From: Diaphorobacter nitroreducens
Lineage (GTDB): Bacteria > Pseudomonadota > Gammaproteobacteria > Burkholderiales > Burkholderiaceae_C
Reading direction: 5' to 3'
DNA: 64,000 nucleotides
Assembly: GCA_003755025.1 (NCBI GenBank)
Contig: RJVL01000001.1
Span: forward strand, 496,001 to 560,000
In this document: positions 50,543-60,204 of the stretch, piece after piece
Layout of the letters: every line of letters begins with the position of its first letter
How positions within the stretch are numbered: the first letter of the stretch is position 1
Translations under genes and position numbers: made by a program
Notes under the pieces: generated by a model
What the model saw: only the letters and a program-made list of their open reading frames with translations
Databases searched by the model: none
What the model was told of the DNA's origin: nothing

Positions 50543-51030
50543 GCCAGGCCGCCATGCCCGGCATGTCCGCGCCTTCCACGGGTGGCGCTGGCGCGTGCCC
50601 CCTGTGTGACTCCGACGCGGGTGCGTTGGTCTGGCGCGGCGCCAAGCTGCGCGTGATCCATGCGCAGGAGGCCGGCTTTCCGGCCTTCTACCGCGTGATC
50701 TGGGCGGACCATGTGGCGGAGTTCTCGGACCTCTCCCCCGCCGACCGCCAGCACTGCATGGAGGCCATGACGCTGGTAGAGCAGGCGCTGCGCGAGCAAC
50801 TGGCGCCGGCCAAGATCAACCTGGCCAGCCTGGGCAACGTGGTGCCGCACCTGCACTGGCACGTGATCGCGCGCTACGAGTGGGACAGCCACTTCCCCGC
50901 ACCCGTCTGGGCGCACCCCCAGCGCGAGTGCGACACCGCGCGCGAGACGCTGGTGGCCGAGCGCTTGCCCGCACTGCACGCGCTGATGCGCGAGCGCCTG
51001 GAGCGCTGGGCCGACCTGGGTGAGCAGTGA
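50539..51030 (+). CDS. HIT family protein
   Basis: A 163-residue histidine-triad protein, probably a nucleotide phosphoramidase or hydrolase. The triad HLHWHV has H104, H106 and H108. An N-terminal CPLCDSD, near residue 20, gives the typical CxxC of bacterial HIT proteins. The ATG overlaps the upstream stop as ATGA, so translation is probably coupled to the Fe-S oxidoreductase. The longer open frame would run antiparallel to that gene's conserved C-terminus and is not used. Repeat R11 begins directly after its stop codon. Confidence 0.92.
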   Translation: MSQAAMPGMSAPSTGGAGACPLCDSDAGALVWRGAKLRVIHAQEAGFPAFYRVIWADHVAEFSDLSPADRQHCMEAMTLVEQALREQLAPAKINLASLGNVVPHLHWHVIARYEWDSHFPAPVWAHPQRECDTARETLVAERLPALHALMRERLERWADLGEQ

Positions 51031-51089
51031 TGCTCATCAATTGATAGCTGCCAGCGCTTTCCCCTTGGGCGCTGGGGGCTGATTTGGCT
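51031..51089 (+). repeat. Dispersed repeat, copy R11
   Basis: Reads TGCTCATCAATTGATAGCTG, then CCAGCGCTTT, loop, GGGCGCTGGGGGCTGATTTGG. It begins at the base after the HIT gene stop codon. Confidence 0.88.
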
Positions 51090-51193
51090 CGCATCGCGCC
51101 GCCTTGGCTCCGGCGGCGGACAATAGCGGTAGGGCGGCGGTGCGCGGTCTCCGCCGCCGGTGTTCATTCCTTTTCATTGCGCAGGTGAAATCC

Positions 51194-51610
51194 ATGGCAG
51201 GTCTGACGGCGGGCGCGCCCATGCCCCAATCCATCACGGTGCACGAGCAGTCGCGCGTGCTGGAGGTGACGTTTTCCGACGGCGCACACTTTCGCATCCC
51301 GTTCGAGCTGATGCGCGTGTATTCCCCCTCGGCCGAAGTGCAAGGCCATGGGCCGGGCCAGCAGGTGCTGCAGACCGGCAAACGCGACGTCACGTTGACG
51401 CGGCTGGAGCCGGTAGGCAACTACGCCGTGCAGCCCACCTTCTCCGACGGGCACGACAGCGGCATCTTCTCGTGGGACTACCTGTACGAGCTGGGCCGCG
51501 ACGAGCAGGCGCTGTGGGCAGACTATGCCGAGCGGCTGGCCGCCGCCGGCGTGGACCGTGATGCACCCATGTCGCCCAAGGCCGGCGGCCACGGCTGCGG
51601 CGGGCATTGA
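51194..51610 (+). CDS. DUF971-family protein
   Basis: A 138-residue protein with a DUF971 domain, recognised by SITVHEQSRVLEVTFSDGAHFRIPFELMRVYSPSAEV and the later YAVQPTFSDGHDSGIFSWDYLYELG. DUF971 occurs alone or fused to Fe-S-related and gamma-butyrobetaine hydroxylase-like proteins; its role is unknown. The C-terminus ends in a GHGCGGH motif that could bind metal. The ATG at 51194 has an AGGTG six bases upstream. Its place before ubiE is conserved in Burkholderiales. Confidence 0.88.
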   Translation: MAGLTAGAPMPQSITVHEQSRVLEVTFSDGAHFRIPFELMRVYSPSAEVQGHGPGQQVLQTGKRDVTLTRLEPVGNYAVQPTFSDGHDSGIFSWDYLYELGRDEQALWADYAERLAAAGVDRDAPMSPKAGGHGCGGH

Positions 51611-51734
51611 AGCGCAGCACGGCCCGCCCGCGTGGCCGCGCCGCGCCACGCTTTAGCCTAAATAGCGACAGATGACCTAGGCGCATGCGGGGTTGCCGCT
51701 GTACGCATGGTCAGTGGGCGCTTAGCATCGTGGT

Positions 51735-52466
51735 ATGAGTACCACGCATTTCGGATTCCAGTCGGTTCAGGAAGAGGACAAGGCGCGTCATGTGCGCGGC
51801 GTGTTCGATTCTGTCGCGCCCAAGTACGACCTGATGAACGACCTGATGTCGGCCGGGTTGCACCGCGCCTGGAAGGCCTACACCGTCATGGTGGCCAACC
51901 TGCGCGAGGGCGACCAGGTGCTGGACATCGCGGGCGGCACGGGCGATCTGTCGCTGGCCTTTTCCAAGAAAGTGGGCGCCACGGGCCGCGTCGTGCATAC
52001 CGACATCAATGAGGCCATGCTGCGCGTGGGACGCGACCGGCTGATCAACGAAGGCGTGGTGCTGCCCACGACGGTGTGCGATGCCGAGCACCTGCCGTTT
52101 CCTGACAACCACTTCGACCTGGTGAGCGTGGCCTTCGGCCTGCGCAACATGACGCACAAGGACGCTGCGCTGCGCGAGATGTGCCGCGTGCTCAAGCCGC
52201 GCGGCCGGCTGCTGGTGCTGGAGTTTTCCCGCGTGGCCAAGCCGCTGGAAAAGGCCTATGACTGGTATTCGTTCCAGGTGTTGCCGCGGCTGGGCAAGCT
52301 GGTGGCGGGCGACGATTCGAGCTACCGCTACCTGGCCGAGTCCATCCGCATGCACCCGGGCCAGGAAGAGCTCAAATCCCTCATGCAGCAAAGTGGCTTT
52401 GGGCATGTGGACTATCACAACATGACTGGCGGCATCGTCGCCTTGCATGTTGGAATCAAGTGCTGA
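51735..52466 (+). CDS. ubiE: Ubiquinone/menaquinone C-methyltransferase
   Basis: A 243-residue UbiE, which adds the C2 methyl group in ubiquinone synthesis (and the menaquinone methyl where that pathway exists). The start [36 protein letters not shown] is diagnostic. The SAM-binding [15 protein letters not shown] lies near residue 62, and the [31 protein letters not shown] block near 135-165. It is followed by a Tim44-domain protein, ubiJ and ubiB on the same strand. Confidence 0.96.
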   Translation: MSTTHFGFQSVQEEDKARHVRGVFDSVAPKYDLMNDLMSAGLHRAWKAYTVMVANLREGDQVLDIAGGTGDLSLAFSKKVGATGRVVHTDINEAMLRVGRDRLINEGVVLPTTVCDAEHLPFPDNHFDLVSVAFGLRNMTHKDAALREMCRVLKPRGRLLVLEFSRVAKPLEKAYDWYSFQVLPRLGKLVAGDDSSYRYLAESIRMHPGQEELKSLMQQSGFGHVDYHNMTGGIVALHVGIKC

Positions 52467-52504
52467 AAGAGTTCATTGAAAACTATCGATATTTCGGAGA
52501 AGCC

Positions 52505-53509
52505 ATGATGAAACTGTGGTCAGTGGTCTTGGTCGCCATGTTGGCGGTCGTGCATCTGGATGCGGATGCGCGCCGTCTCGGGGGCGGCAAATCCATCGGC
52601 AAGCAGTCCAGCAACGTGACCCAGCGCGACGCTGCGACGCCCCCCGCCGCTCCTGCCGCACCCACGCAGAATGCGGCAGGCACCACTGCGGCCAAGCCCG
52701 CCGCGGCGCCCAATACCGCCGCAGCCGCCCCCAGAAAGCCCTGGGGCGCCATGTTGGGCGGCCTGGCCGCGGGCCTGGGCCTGGCCTGGCTGGCCAGCTC
52801 GCTGGGCCTTGGCGCAGAGTTCGGCCAGTTCCTGCTGATCGCCCTGCTGGCGCTGGTGGTCATGGTGGTGGTCGGCATGGTCATGCGTGCGCGCAAATCC
52901 GCGGGCGCACCGGTGAACGCATCGCCCTTCGCCTTCCAGGGCGCGGGTTCCGCGCCCGCCGCAGATGCGCGCATGCCGCGCCAGTACAGCCCGGACAAGG
53001 TGGGTAACGACGCGTCCGCCCGCCCGTGGGAGCGCGGCGGCATGGCCTTCCAGGCGCCGGCCGCTGCCGCTACCGGCGGGATCATCGGCTCGGCGCTGTC
53101 GGGTTCGCAGAACTGGGGCGTGCCGGCCGGCTTCGACACCGAAGGCTTCCTGTCGGCCGCCAAGCGCAACTTCACTACGCTGCAGGCCGCCTGGGATCGC
53201 TCCGACGTCGCCACGCTGCGCTCCATGATGACCGACAGCATGGTTGACGAGATCCGCACGCAGCTCAACGAGCGCGAATCGCACCGCGGCGACCAGCAGC
53301 CCAATCAGACCGATGTGATCATGCTCGAGGCGCAACTGCTGGGCATCGAGGACCTGGGCGACGGCTACATGGCCAGCGTGGAGTTCTCCGGCATGATCCG
53401 CGAGGAGCCTTCGGCCGGCCCGAGCCCGTTCCGCGAGGTCTGGAACATGACCAAGCCCAAGAACGGCGCCAGCGGCTGGCTGGTCGCGGGCGTGCAGGCG
53501 CTGCAGTAA
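52505..53509 (+). CDS. Tim44-domain membrane protein
   Basis: A 334-residue protein with an N-terminal hydrophobic segment (signal or anchor, about residues 3-20), an Ala/Pro-rich linker, and two membrane helices near residues 78-122 (MLGGLAAGLGLAWLASSLGLG and FLLIALLALVVMVVVGMVM). A C-terminal Tim44-like domain (about 190-330) reads FDTEGFLSAAKRNFTTLQAAWDRSDVATLRSMMTDSMVDEIRTQL. Bacterial Tim44-domain proteins are of uncertain function. It sits between ubiE and ubiJ, so an accessory role in ubiquinone biosynthesis or membrane trafficking is possible. The ATG at 52505 follows GGAGAA. Confidence 0.85.
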   Translation: MMKLWSVVLVAMLAVVHLDADARRLGGGKSIGKQSSNVTQRDAATPPAAPAAPTQNAAGTTAAKPAAAPNTAAAAPRKPWGAMLGGLAAGLGLAWLASSLGLGAEFGQFLLIALLALVVMVVVGMVMRARKSAGAPVNASPFAFQGAGSAPAADARMPRQYSPDKVGNDASARPWERGGMAFQAPAAAATGGIIGSALSGSQNWGVPAGFDTEGFLSAAKRNFTTLQAAWDRSDVATLRSMMTDSMVDEIRTQLNERESHRGDQQPNQTDVIMLEAQLLGIEDLGDGYMASVEFSGMIREEPSAGPSPFREVWNMTKPKNGASGWLVAGVQALQ

Positions 53510-53589
53510 GCATGGCGCCGCTGGAACCGGGCGGCGCACGGCGAAAAAGCCTGCTGCGCTGCGCCCAGTTCGGGGAATAATCGGGGACT

Positions 53590-54168
53590 ATGGCAACACG
53601 GTCCCCTTTTTCTTTCCTGGACGGGCTCTTCGAACGCGTCATGTCTGGCCCCCTGCCGCCCGCGTGGCTGGTGCATGAGGTGCAGCACCGAACGGTGCTG
53701 TTCCTCAACCATGTGCTGATGCAGGAGCGGGAAGCCATGGACCGTCTGGCACGCCAGCGCGGCCGCGTCGCGCGCGTGCAGTGGCGCATCTTCTCTATGG
53801 CGCTGCAGGTGACGCCCGCCGGGCTGTTCGATCTCGCGCCTGCAGAGGCCGTGGCCGACCTCCGGCTGGAAGTGTCCGAGACCTCTCCGCTGTCGCTGGC
53901 CGGCAGTGCGCTGCGCGGCGACAAGCCCACCATCCGCATCGAAGGTGACGTACAGTTCGCGGCCGAGATCAATTGGCTGGTGGACCATGTGCGCTGGGAT
54001 GTCGAGGAAGACATGGCGCGCGTGATCGGCGATGCCCCGGCCCGCGCTGTGGCATCCGTTGTGGGACGCGCCGTGCAGGCGTTGCGCAGCTTCGTGGGCG
54101 CACGCGTGCCCGGCGGCCAGGCGCCCGCGCCCGCAGCGGGCGAGTTGTCGGACCGCTCCCCGCCATGA
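53590..54168 (+). CDS. ubiJ: Ubiquinone biosynthesis accessory factor UbiJ
   Basis: A 192-residue protein with an SCP2-like lipid-binding domain followed by a UbiJ C-terminal region. UbiJ is needed for the aerobic hydroxylation steps of ubiquinone synthesis and forms part of the soluble Ubi complex in E. coli. The domain starts [38 protein letters not shown], and [27 protein letters not shown] is characteristic. Its stop overlaps the ubiB start as ATGA. The neighbours ubiE and ubiB support the call. Confidence 0.9.
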   Translation: MATRSPFSFLDGLFERVMSGPLPPAWLVHEVQHRTVLFLNHVLMQEREAMDRLARQRGRVARVQWRIFSMALQVTPAGLFDLAPAEAVADLRLEVSETSPLSLAGSALRGDKPTIRIEGDVQFAAEINWLVDHVRWDVEEDMARVIGDAPARAVASVVGRAVQALRSFVGARVPGGQAPAPAAGELSDRSPP

Positions 54169-55730
54169 GCCGCTTTGCCCGCGGCATCACCATCGTCTGG
54201 GTGGTGCTGCGCTATGGACTCGACGAACTGGTGCTGTCGACCTTCCGGCAGCCGTGGCTGCGCGCCGTCACGCGGGTCATCACCTTCGGTCGCAAGCTGG
54301 ACGCGCCGCGCGGCCAGCGGCTGCGCGAGGCCTTGGAGAGCCTGGGTCCGATTTTCGTGAAGTTCGGGCAGGTCCTGTCCACGCGCCGCGACCTCATGCC
54401 GCCGGACATTGCGGACGAGCTGGCGCTGCTGCAGGATCGTGTGCCGCCGTTCGACCCTGATGTGGCGATCGCCACCATCGAGCGCGCATTTCGCCGCCCG
54501 ATCGGCGAGGTGTTCGTCTCGTTCGACCGGCAGCCCGTGGCCAGCGCGTCCATCGCACAGGTGCACTTCGCGGTGATCCGTGACCGCCAAGGGCACGCGC
54601 GTGAAGTCGCCGTGAAGGTGCTGCGCCCCGGCATGCTGCCGGTGATCGACAAGGATTTGGCGCTCATGCGCATGATGGCCGGGTGGGTGGAAAGCCTGTC
54701 CGCCGACGGCAAGCGCCTCAAGCCCCGCGAGGTCGTGGCCGAGTTCGACAACTACCTGCACGACGAACTCGACCTGGTGCGCGAGGCGGCCAACGCGGCG
54801 CAGCTGCGCCGCAACATGCAGGGGCTGGACCTGGTGCTCATCCCGGAGGTGTTCTGGGATTTCTGCCATGCCGAAGTGTTGGTGATGGAGCGCATGAAGG
54901 GCGTGCCCATCAACCAGGTGGATCGCCTGCGCAGCGCGGGCGTGGACATTCCCAAGCTGGCCCGCGACGGCGTGACCATCTTCTTCACCCAGGTGTTCCG
55001 CGACGGGTTCTTTCATGCCGACATGCATCCCGGCAACATCCAGGTGAGCCTGGCGCCCGAGACCTTCGGCCGCTACATCTCGCTGGACTTTGGCATCGTC
55101 GGGACGCTGACCGAGTTCGACAAGGAATACCTTGCGCAGAACTTCACGGCTTTTTTCAGGCGCGACTACAAGCGCGTGGCCGAACTGCACATCGAAAGCG
55201 GTTGGGTTCCCGCCCATACCCGCGTGAACGAACTGGAAGCCGCTATCCGCACCGTGTGCGAGCCGTATTTCGACCGGCCGCTCAAGGAAATCTCTTTGGG
55301 CATGGTGCTGCTGCGGCTGTTCCAGACCTCGCGGCGCTTCCAGGTGGAGATCCAGCCGCAGCTGGTGCTGCTGCAAAAAACCTTGCTCAACATCGAAGGG
55401 CTGGGCCGGCAGTTGGACCCCGACCTGGACCTGTGGAGCACGGCCAAGCCCTTCCTGGAGAAGTGGATGCTCGATCAGCTGGGTCCCCAACGCCTGTGGC
55501 GCGAGCTGCGTGCCGAGGCGCCGCACTACGCCAAGATCCTGCCTGACCTGCCACGCCTGCTCCACGACTTCCTGCGCCAGCGGCCCCATGACAACCGGGT
55601 CGATCTGCAGGAACTGCTGGCCACCCAGAAGCGCACCAACCGGCTGCTGCAAAGCCTCATCTATGGCGGCCTGGGCTTCGTGCTGGGGCTGCTGGTCATG
55701 CAGCTCTTCGTGCGCGTGCGCATCTTCTAA
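54165..55730 (+). CDS. ubiB: Ubiquinone biosynthesis protein UbiB (ABC1/ADCK-type kinase-like ATPase)
   Basis: A 521-residue UbiB, a membrane-associated atypical kinase-like ATPase required for ubiquinone synthesis. The KxGQ motif lies in [19 protein letters not shown] near residues 60-78, and ASIAQVHFA replaces the usual glycine-rich loop. The HADMHPGNI block near 285 is the catalytic-loop equivalent, followed by SLDFGIVG. The C-terminal transmembrane helices end at [21 protein letters not shown]. It is the last of the ubiE-Tim44-ubiJ-ubiB run; the symporter gene starts 35 bases later. Confidence 0.96.
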   Translation: MSRFARGITIVWVVLRYGLDELVLSTFRQPWLRAVTRVITFGRKLDAPRGQRLREALESLGPIFVKFGQVLSTRRDLMPPDIADELALLQDRVPPFDPDVAIATIERAFRRPIGEVFVSFDRQPVASASIAQVHFAVIRDRQGHAREVAVKVLRPGMLPVIDKDLALMRMMAGWVESLSADGKRLKPREVVAEFDNYLHDELDLVREAANAAQLRRNMQGLDLVLIPEVFWDFCHAEVLVMERMKGVPINQVDRLRSAGVDIPKLARDGVTIFFTQVFRDGFFHADMHPGNIQVSLAPETFGRYISLDFGIVGTLTEFDKEYLAQNFTAFFRRDYKRVAELHIESGWVPAHTRVNELEAAIRTVCEPYFDRPLKEISLGMVLLRLFQTSRRFQVEIQPQLVLLQKTLLNIEGLGRQLDPDLDLWSTAKPFLEKWMLDQLGPQRLWRELRAEAPHYAKILPDLPRLLHDFLRQRPHDNRVDLQELLATQKRTNRLLQSLIYGGLGFVLGLLVMQLFVRVRIF

Positions 55731-55765
55731 CTTCCTTCCCTCTTTCATTCCTCAGGAGTACCAGC

Positions 55766-57217
55766 GTGTTGCTCTTCATGGTGATTGCCTACCTGTTTGT
55801 CACCATCGGCATTGGCTTGTGGGCTGCCCAACGGGTGAAGAACACGGCTGATTTCGCGATTGCCGGGCGCCACCTGCCCATGTACATGATCATCACCACC
55901 ACGTTCGCCACGTGGTTCGGCTCCGAGATCGTGCTGGGCGTGCCCGCCAAGTTCATCGAAGGGGGGCTCAAGGCCGTGGTGGAAGACCCGTTCGGCGCCG
56001 GCATGTGCTTGATTCTGGTGGGGTTGTTCTTCGCGGCCAAGCTCTACCGCATGACGCTGCTGACCATCAGCGACTACTACCGCGAGCGCTACGGCCGCGC
56101 AGTGGAGGTGATCTGCTCGCTCATCATCATGCTCAGCTACCTGGGCTGGGTGTCGGCGCAGGTCACGGCGCTGGGGCTGGTGTTCAACCTGCTGTCCGGT
56201 GGTGCGGTGAGCATCCCCATGGGCATGGCCATCGGCGTGCTGTCCATCCTGGTCTACACGCTGTGGGGTGGCATGTGGTCGGTGGCGGTGACCGATTTCA
56301 TCCAGATGATCATCCTGGTTGTCGGCCTGGTGGTGCTGGCCTGGTTCGCCAGCGACATGGCGGGGGGCGCGGGCAAGGTGATCGAGCTGGCCACCAGCCG
56401 CGACCTGTTTCAGTTCTGGCCCGAACCCACCTGGCACGAGATCATCTTCTTCTTCGGTGCCGCCATCACCATGATGCTGGGCTCCATCCCGCAGCAGGAC
56501 GTGTTCCAGCGCGTCATGTCGGCCAATACCGAGCGTGCCGCCACGCATGGCACGGTGATCGGCGGTACGGCCTACATCTTCTTCGCCTTCGTGCCCATGT
56601 TCCTCGTGGCAAGCGCACTGCTGATCATGCCGCAGGAGACTGCCGAACTGCTCAAGGATGACCCGCAGAAGGTGCTGCCCACACTGGTGATGGACAAGAT
56701 GCCGCTCGTCATGCAGGTGCTGTTCTTCGGTGCGCTACTGTCGGCCATCAAGTCCTGCGCCTCGGCCACACTGCTGGCGCCCAGCGTCACCTTCACCGAG
56801 AACATCTGGCGGCAGTTCCGCCCTGAGAAGATCAGCGACCGCGAGAACCTGCTGGCCATGCGCATCAGTGTGCTGGTGTTCGCGGTGGGTGTGCTGGCCT
56901 ATTCCATCAAGATGGAAGGCACGCCCATTTACGAGCTGGTGTCCAGCGCCTACCAAGTGCCGCTGGTGGGGGCGTTCGTGCCGCTGGTATTCGGCCTGTA
57001 CTGGAAGCGTGCCAACACGCAAGGCGCGCTGTGCGCTGTGGCGCTGGGCATTGGCGTGTGGCTGGTGTTCATGGTCACCCCCGCGCTGCATGAGGCGTTC
57101 CCCCAGCAACTCGCCGGCCTGCTGGCCGCCATGGTCGGCATGGTGGCCGGTTCGCTTGCACCGCAGGTGGTGCGCAATTCGCATGCGCCGCACCACCGGG
57201 TGGTGGGGGTGGAGTGA
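55766..57217 (+). CDS. Sodium:solute symporter family protein
   Basis: A 483-residue SSS-family transporter with about 13 hydrophobic helices. The N-terminus LLFMVIAYLFVTIGIGLWAAQRVKNTADFAIAGRHLPMY, then the TTTFATWFGSEIVLG segment, fits the core Na+-coupled symporter fold. The substrate is unknown; related members carry proline, pantothenate or monocarboxylates. The start is a GTG preceded by CAGGAG at good spacing. It follows ubiB closely on the same strand but is not obviously linked to it in function. Confidence 0.9.
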   Translation: MLLFMVIAYLFVTIGIGLWAAQRVKNTADFAIAGRHLPMYMIITTTFATWFGSEIVLGVPAKFIEGGLKAVVEDPFGAGMCLILVGLFFAAKLYRMTLLTISDYYRERYGRAVEVICSLIIMLSYLGWVSAQVTALGLVFNLLSGGAVSIPMGMAIGVLSILVYTLWGGMWSVAVTDFIQMIILVVGLVVLAWFASDMAGGAGKVIELATSRDLFQFWPEPTWHEIIFFFGAAITMMLGSIPQQDVFQRVMSANTERAATHGTVIGGTAYIFFAFVPMFLVASALLIMPQETAELLKDDPQKVLPTLVMDKMPLVMQVLFFGALLSAIKSCASATLLAPSVTFTENIWRQFRPEKISDRENLLAMRISVLVFAVGVLAYSIKMEGTPIYELVSSAYQVPLVGAFVPLVFGLYWKRANTQGALCAVALGIGVWLVFMVTPALHEAFPQQLAGLLAAMVGMVAGSLAPQVVRNSHAPHHRVVGVE

Positions 57218-57252
57218 CGCACGGGCGCGCGGTGCGGCCTGGGGTGCATGCC

Positions 57253-57258
57253 TATAAT
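57253..57258 (+). promoter_or_regulatory. Possible -10 box (TATAAT) for the FmdB-like gene
   Basis: A perfect TATAAT lies 34 bases before the ATG. No -35 box fits at standard spacing. Confidence 0.4.
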
Positions 57259-57292
57259 TGAAGGTTTTGCACATTCTTCGCACTTCTTCGTA

Positions 57293-57565
57293 ATGCCTAT
57301 TTACGCCTATCGATGCGGTTCCTGCGGCCATGCCAAGGACGTGCTGCAAAAAATCTCCGACGCGCCGCTCACCGTCTGCCCGTCCTGCGGTGCGCCGGCT
57401 TTTTCCAAGCAGCTGACGGCCGCGGGCTTTCAACTCAAGGGCACGGGCTGGTATGCCACCGATTTCAGCGGCCGTGCCAGTGCGCCTGCTGCGGCATCGG
57501 ACGCTCCTAAAACAGAAGCTGCCAGCGCTGCTCCAGCAAGCGCTACGGCCACTTCTGACTCCTAA
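57293..57565 (+). CDS. FmdB-family zinc ribbon protein
   Basis: A 90-residue protein with an N-terminal FmdB zinc ribbon. The cysteines are in YRCGSCGHAK near residue 6 and TVCPSCGAP near 34, a CxxC...CxxC pattern. GFQLKGTGWYATDF is also typical. The exact role is unknown; some members were linked to formamidase gene regulation. The last 20 or so codons are Ala/Ser/Thr-rich (EAASAAPASATATSDS) and coincide with a copy of the dispersed repeat. That tail uses A/T-ending codons (GCT, CCT, AAA, ACA, GCA), unlike the high-GC neighbouring genes. Confidence 0.85.
   Translation: MPIYAYRCGSCGHAKDVLQKISDAPLTVCPSCGAPAFSKQLTAAGFQLKGTGWYATDFSGRASAPAAASDAPKTEAASAAPASATATSDS
57503..57562 (+). repeat. Probable dispersed repeat, copy R12, inside the 3' end of the FmdB-like gene
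   Basis: Reads AGAAGCTGCCAGCGCTGCTC, then CAGCAAGCGCTACGGCCACTT, tracking the head, left arm, loop, right arm and GCC tail of the repeat with a one-base gap. The whole copy is translated, ending one base before the stop codon. Confidence 0.65.
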
Positions 57566-57580
57566 CCTCGGATAACTCGC

Positions 57581-58204
57581 ATGGCTGCCTTGCGCAAGTG
57601 GCTGTTCACGGGTCTGCTGGTCATCGTGCCCGGCGTCATCACCGCATGGGTGTTGAGCTGGATCGTGAGCACCCTGGATCAGACCCTCGCCATCCTGCCG
57701 GGCTCTTGGCAGCCGGACAAACTGCTGGGCTTTCACATCCCGGGCTTCGGGGTGCTGCTCACGCTCAGCATCCTGCTGGTGGTGGGGGCCTTGGCGAGCA
57801 ATTTCGCGGGGCGCAAGCTGGTGGAGTGGGGCGACCGCCTGGTCAGCCGCATTCCCGTGGTGCGTTCGATCTACTCCAGTGTCAAGCAGGTTTCCGACAC
57901 GCTGTTCTCTGAAAGCGGCAACGCCTTTCGCACCGCCGTGCTGGTGCAGTGGCCGCGCGAGGGCGTGTGGACGGTGGCCTTCATCACCGGCGCGCCCAGC
58001 GGCGAGGTGGCGGCTTACCTGCGTGACGAGTATGTGAGCGTCTACGTGCCCACCACGCCCAATCCCACGGGCGGGTACTTCGTGCTCATGCGCAGGAGCG
58101 ACTGCATCGAGCTGGACATGAGCATCGATGCGGCCCTCAAGTACATTGTGTCGATGGGGGTGGTGTCGCCACCCGACCCCGTTGCCACGGAACCCGCTCC
58201 ATAA
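57581..58204 (+). CDS. DUF502-family membrane protein
   Basis: A 207-residue integral membrane protein of the DUF502 family, function unknown. Two helices are visible (about residues 8-28, LFTGLLVIVPGVITAWVLSW, and 53-72, FGVLLTLSILLVVGALASNF). The rest is a soluble domain with RIPVVRSIYSSVKQVSDTLF and GYFVLMRRSDCIELDMSIDAALKYIVSMG. It sits between the FmdB-like gene and aspS on one strand, a conserved order in Burkholderiales. Confidence 0.88.
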   Translation: MAALRKWLFTGLLVIVPGVITAWVLSWIVSTLDQTLAILPGSWQPDKLLGFHIPGFGVLLTLSILLVVGALASNFAGRKLVEWGDRLVSRIPVVRSIYSSVKQVSDTLFSESGNAFRTAVLVQWPREGVWTVAFITGAPSGEVAAYLRDEYVSVYVPTTPNPTGGYFVLMRRSDCIELDMSIDAALKYIVSMGVVSPPDPVATEPAP

Positions 58205-58296
58205 GAAAACCATCGTCGCCCGCCCGTGCCTGTGCGCCGAGTGGGTGGAAAGAACAACCATCGTCGCGTCCCACGAGGACGCAGGAAGACTGATCC

Positions 58297-60108
58297 ATGG
58301 CCATGCGCTCCCACTACTGCGGTCTTGTGACCGAAGCCCTCCTGGGCCAAACCGTCACCCTGTCGGGCTGGGTGAACCGTCGCCGCGACCATGGCGGCGT
58401 GATCTTCATCGACCTGCGCGACCGCGAAGGCTATGTGCAGGTGGTCTGCGACCCTGATCGTCCCGAGATGTTCAAGGTGGCCGAGGACGTCCGCAACGAG
58501 TTCTGCGTGCAGGTCAAGGGTTTGGTGCGCGCGCGCCCCGAAGGCACGACCAACGACAACCTCAAGAGCGGCAAGATCGAGGTGCTGTGCCAGGAGCTCA
58601 ACGTCCTGAACCCGTCCGTGACGCCGCCCTTCCAGATGGACGACGACAACCTGTCGGAAACCACGCGCCTCACGCACCGCGTGATGGACCTGCGCCGCCC
58701 GTACATGCAGCGCAACATGATGCTGCGCTACAAGACGGCCATCCAGGTGCGCAACTTCCTGGACAAGGAAGGCTTCATCGACATCGAAACGCCCATGCTG
58801 GGCAAGAGCACGCCCGAGGGGGCGCGCGACTACCTCGTGCCCAGCCGCGTGCACGACGGCCAGTTCTTCGCGCTGCCCCAGTCGCCCCAGCTCTACAAGC
58901 AGATGCTGATGGTGGCCGGCTACGACCGCTACTACCAGATCACCAAGTGCTTCCGCGATGAAGACCTGCGCGCTGACCGCCAGCCCGAATTCACGCAGAT
59001 CGACTGTGAGACCTCGTTCCTGAACGAGGAAGAGATCCGCGCCATATTCCAGCGCATGATTACCGAGGTGTTTGAAACCCAGTTGGGCGTTCAACTCGGC
59101 GAATTCCCCATCATGACCTACCAGGATGCGGCGTACCGCTTTGGCTCCGACAAGCCCGACCTGCGCGTGAAGCTCGAATTCACCGAGCTGACCGATGTCA
59201 TGAAGGACGTGGACTTCAAGGTCTTCTCCGGCGCCGCCAACATGAAGGGCGGCCGTGTGGTGGCCCTGCGCGTGCCCGGTGGCGCCCGTGAAGAGGGCGG
59301 CCTGTCGCGCGGCGAGATCGACGGCTATACCGAGTTCGTGAAGATCTACGGCGCCAAGGGTCTGGCTTACATCAAGGTCAACGATAAGGCCAAGGGCCGT
59401 GACGGCCTGCAGTCGCCCATCGTCAAGAACATCCATGACGCCGCACTGGCCGAAGTGCTCCAGCGCACGGGCGCACAGGACGGCGACCTGCTGTTCTTTG
59501 GCGCCGACAAGGAAAAGATCGTCAACGACGCCATCGGCGCACTGCGCCTGAAGGTCGGCCACAGCGAATTCGGCAAGAAGAATGGTCTGTTCGAGAACCG
59601 CTGGGCGCCGCTGTGGGTGGTGGACTTTCCCATGTTCGAGCATGACGAGGAAGAAGACCGCTGGGTGGCCGTGCACCACCCCTTCACGTCGCCGAAGGAC
59701 GGCCATGAGAACCTCATGGACACCGATCCCGGCAAGTGCATTGCCAAGGCCTACGACATGGTGCTGAACGGCTGGGAACTGGGCGGCGGCTCGGTGCGTA
59801 TCCACCGCGCTGATGTGCAGGCCAAGGTGTTTGCGGCGCTCAATATCGGCCCGGAAGACCAGCGCGCCAAGTTCGGCTACCTGCTGGACGCGTTGCAGTA
59901 CGGCGCGCCTCCGCACGGCGGCCTGGCCTTCGGCCTGGACCGCCTGATCACGCTGATGACGGGAGCCGAGTCCATCCGCGACGTGATCGCCTTCCCCAAG
60001 ACCCAGCGCGCCCAGGATCTGCTGACCCAGGCCCCTTCGCCTGTGGACGAAAAGCAGCTGCGCGAACTGCACATCCGCCTGCGCAACCCGCTGCCTGCAG
60101 CCCACTGA
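58297..60108 (+). CDS. aspS: Aspartyl-tRNA synthetase
   Basis: A 603-residue bacterial-type class II AspRS that charges tRNA-Asp. The OB-fold anticodon-binding domain (about residues 1-110) begins [46 protein letters not shown]. Motif 2 is [18 protein letters not shown], the GAD insertion follows, and motif 3 is [29 protein letters not shown]. Whether it also charges tRNA-Asn (the non-discriminating type) cannot be told here. A clear terminator follows it. Confidence 0.97.
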   Translation: MAMRSHYCGLVTEALLGQTVTLSGWVNRRRDHGGVIFIDLRDREGYVQVVCDPDRPEMFKVAEDVRNEFCVQVKGLVRARPEGTTNDNLKSGKIEVLCQELNVLNPSVTPPFQMDDDNLSETTRLTHRVMDLRRPYMQRNMMLRYKTAIQVRNFLDKEGFIDIETPMLGKSTPEGARDYLVPSRVHDGQFFALPQSPQLYKQMLMVAGYDRYYQITKCFRDEDLRADRQPEFTQIDCETSFLNEEEIRAIFQRMITEVFETQLGVQLGEFPIMTYQDAAYRFGSDKPDLRVKLEFTELTDVMKDVDFKVFSGAANMKGGRVVALRVPGGAREEGGLSRGEIDGYTEFVKIYGAKGLAYIKVNDKAKGRDGLQSPIVKNIHDAALAEVLQRTGAQDGDLLFFGADKEKIVNDAIGALRLKVGHSEFGKKNGLFENRWAPLWVVDFPMFEHDEEEDRWVAVHHPFTSPKDGHENLMDTDPGKCIAKAYDMVLNGWELGGGSVRIHRADVQAKVFAALNIGPEDQRAKFGYLLDALQYGAPPHGGLAFGLDRLITLMTGAESIRDVIAFPKTQRAQDLLTQAPSPVDEKQLRELHIRLRNPLPAAH

Positions 60109-60134
60109 GGGGCGCGCGGGCTCCGACACCTAAG

Positions 60135-60165
60135 CGGCAGGCGCGTTCACGTGCCTGCCGTTTTT
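60135..60165 (+). terminator. Intrinsic terminator after aspS
   Basis: CGGCAGGC and GCCTGCCG pair around a ten-base loop and are followed by TTTTT. Confidence 0.85.
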
Positions 60166-60204
60166 GTTTGCCATAACGTGTCCACAAGCTCTTGGAGGGA
60201 GACC

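Noticed and set aside
53319-55748. 809-codon open frame antisense to ubiJ-ubiB
   Set aside because: Mirror of conserved ubiquinone genes, same low-complexity composition.
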